From Anaerolineaceae bacterium (GTDB lineage Bacteria; Planctomycetota; Phycisphaerae; FEN-1346; JAACEH01), in contig JAACEH010000053.1 of NCBI GenBank assembly GCA_011682595.1, forward strand, positions 1 through 8,322: a stretch of 8,322 nucleotides of DNA, read 5' to 3'. This document shows, piece after piece, positions 7,167-8,322 of this stretch (the first letter of the stretch is position 1; every line of letters starts with the position of its first letter). Under the pieces are notes generated by a model. That model was not told the DNA's origin and did no database searches. It saw nothing but the letters and a program-made list of their open reading frames with translations. A program made the position numbers and the translations under genes.

Positions 7167-7240
7167 TGATCCCTCAACAATCGTGGCTTCGCCTTGGGTC
7201 CCAGGCCGCCGATTATGCCGACCGTGCAGGATGCCCTCAT
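7163..7240 (-). CDS. Possible 25-codon mini-ORF linking polA and coaE
   Basis: The ATG (7240-7238) overlaps the polA stop as ATGA, and the TGA (7165-7163) overlaps the coaE GTG as GTGA, so the ORF exactly fills the interval. GGGAGG lies 4 bases before the ATG. The peptide starts MRASCTVGIIGGLGPKA. TVGIIGGLGP resembles the N-terminal strand and loop of Asp/Glu racemases, and less closely the P-loop start of coaE itself (IIGIVGGIGSGKS). It could be a translational-coupling leader peptide, the decayed start of a lost gene, or chance. The overlaps and ribosome site are seen directly; any function is inference. At 25 codons it is too short for coding statistics. Confidence 0.4.
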   Translation of the reverse strand: MRASCTVGIIGGLGPKAKPRLLRDQ

Positions 7241-8322
7241 TTCGCCTCCCGCCAGTTGGACCCCGTCGAGACGTCGACCTTCATGGGGACCTTCAGGGCG
7301 ATGGCCGTGGTCATCTCCTCGACGATCATCTCCCGCTCGTCCTGGACGGCCTTGCGGGGCACTTCGAAAACCAATTCGTCGTGCACCTGCAGGATCAGCC
7401 GCGAGGGCCGCGACTGGTCGGTGATCCGCCGGTCGATGTTGTTCATGGCCACCTTGATCAGGTCGGCGGCCGAGCCCTGCAGCACGGTGTTGAAGGCCGC
7501 CCGCTCGGCGTTGTTCCAGCGGCGGGCGTCGGTGTGCTTGACGCCCGGCGTCGGGCGGCGGCGACCGAGAATCGTCGAGACGTAGCCGTCCTTTTTGGCC
7601 CCTTCGAGCACCTCGATCATGAACTCCCTGACCCGCGTGTAACGGGCGAAGTAGGCGTCGATAAAGTCCTGGGCCTGGCCGACCGAAAGGCCCAGGTCCC
7701 GCCCCAGGCCGTAGGCCGTCTTGCCGTAGATCAGGCTGAAGTTGACCGCCTTGGCCCGGGCCCGCTGCTCGGCGGTGACTTCACTTTGCGGCACACCGAA
7801 AACCTCGGCGGCCACGAAGGCGTGAATGTCCAGGTCGTTCTCGAAGGCCTCCAGCAGGAACGGGTCCTGGCTGAAATGGGCCAGCAGCCGCAACTCCACC
7901 TGGCTGTAGTCGGCCGACAGGAGAAGGTCGTTCTCCGTATCGCCCGGAATGAAGGCGGCCCTGATCTGGCGGCCCTCCTCGGTGCGAATGGGAATGTTCT
8001 GAAGATTCGGGTTGCTGCTGCTGAGCCGCCCGGTGGCCACGGCCGCCTGGTTGAACGAAGCGTGGATGCGACCGGTGTCCGGGTTGATCAGTTCCGGCAA
8101 GGCGTCGATATAGGTGCCCTTGAGCTTGGCCAGCGTGCGGTAGGCCAGCACCTTGGCCGGCAGCGGATGCTGGGAGGCCAGGGCTTCGAGCGTGTGGGAG
8201 TCGGTGCTGAACCCCGTCTTGGTTTTCCTGACCGGCTTCAGGCCGATCTCGTCGAACAGCACCTCGGCCAGTTGTTTCGGCGAGTCGACGTTGAACTCCC
8301 GGCCCGCCTCGCGGTGAATTTC
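7237..8322 (-). CDS. polA: DNA polymerase I, C-terminal polymerase domain (5' end outside the window)
   Basis: Pol I fills gaps in repair and removes primers at Okazaki fragments. The 361 C-terminal residues present correspond to roughly residue 568 onward of the 928-residue E. coli enzyme, so both exonuclease domains lie beyond the edge. The frame is open through 8322; a GTG at 8262 is internal Val, as EAGREFNVDSPKQLAE before it is conserved. Numbered from the window edge: TGRLSSSNPNLQNIP at 97-111, motif A with DYSQVEL at 138-144 (catalytic Asp), the O-helix R187, K191, F195 and Y199, and motif C QVHDELVF at 312-319 with catalytic D315. F195 is the position whose Phe favours dNTP over dideoxy substrates, as in E. 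coli. The C-terminus SNWREAK matches the usual ending. It leads the likely polA-coaE-rho operon, and its TGA overlaps the ATG of a mini-ORF. Confidence 0.98.
   Translation of the reverse strand, partial: EIHREAGREFNVDSPKQLAEVLFDEIGLKPVRKTKTGFSTDSHTLEALASQHPLPAKVLAYRTLAKLKGTYIDALPELINPDTGRIHASFNQAAVATGRLSSSNPNLQNIPIRTEEGRQIRAAFIPGDTENDLLLSADYSQVELRLLAHFSQDPFLLEAFENDLDIHAFVAAEVFGVPQSEVTAEQRARAKAVNFSLIYGKTAYGLGRDLGLSVGQAQDFIDAYFARYTRVREFMIEVLEGAKKDGYVSTILGRRRPTPGVKHTDARRWNNAERAAFNTVLQGSAADLIKVAMNNIDRRITDQSRPSRLILQVHDELVFEVPRKAVQDEREMIVEEMTTAIALKVPMKVDVSTGSNWREAK

Noticed and set aside
8260..8262. A GTG start for a short polymerase protein
   Set aside because: The frame is open and conserved upstream to the window edge, so this is an internal Val codon of polA.

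Overview
The window looks like a piece of a GC-rich bacterial chromosome, most plausibly from the Planctomycetota (a Phycisphaerae- or Pirellula-like lineage). This is inference from three things: a sulfatase of the type abundant in planctomycetes, a lipoprotein resembling the DUF6599 proteins common there, and the minus-strand gene order polA - coaE - rho, which I recall from that phylum. No 16S or other decisive marker is present. There are seven recognisable genes: two cut by the window edges, five complete. I see no phage, IS element, CRISPR array or defence system.

Layout. (1) 1-1031, minus strand: the N-terminal 343 residues of a GroEL chaperonin, with no groES in front of it. (2) 1032-1620: a 589-base divergent intergenic region. 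It holds the purine-rich groEL leader, a run of nine C, several stem-loops, and a good sigma70-type promoter firing rightward. (3) 1621-2607, plus strand: a lipoprotein with a DUF6599-like pattern. (4) 2729-3490 and 3521-4942, plus strand: an unrecognised 253-residue protein followed 30 bases later by a sulfatase; they are probably co-transcribed. (5) 4943-5067: a convergent gap carrying the intrinsic terminator of rho. (6) 5068-8322, minus strand, transcribed in the order polA (C-terminal part), coaE, rho. The 73-base polA-coaE interval is filled exactly by a 25-codon ORF that overlaps the stop of polA and the start of coaE.

How the genes fit together. The minus-strand cluster is housekeeping: DNA repair and replication, the last step of CoA synthesis, and transcription termination. 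The plus-strand pair suggests metabolism of a sulfated substrate, probably a glycan. The sulfatase has its full catalytic set, but neither it nor its neighbour has a signal peptide, so they may act inside the cell on an imported substrate. The items most worth a second look are the mini-ORF between polA and coaE, the unrecognised sulfatase partner, the solitary groEL, and the structured promoter region around 1457-1578. I found no clear multi-gene system that I would call undescribed.
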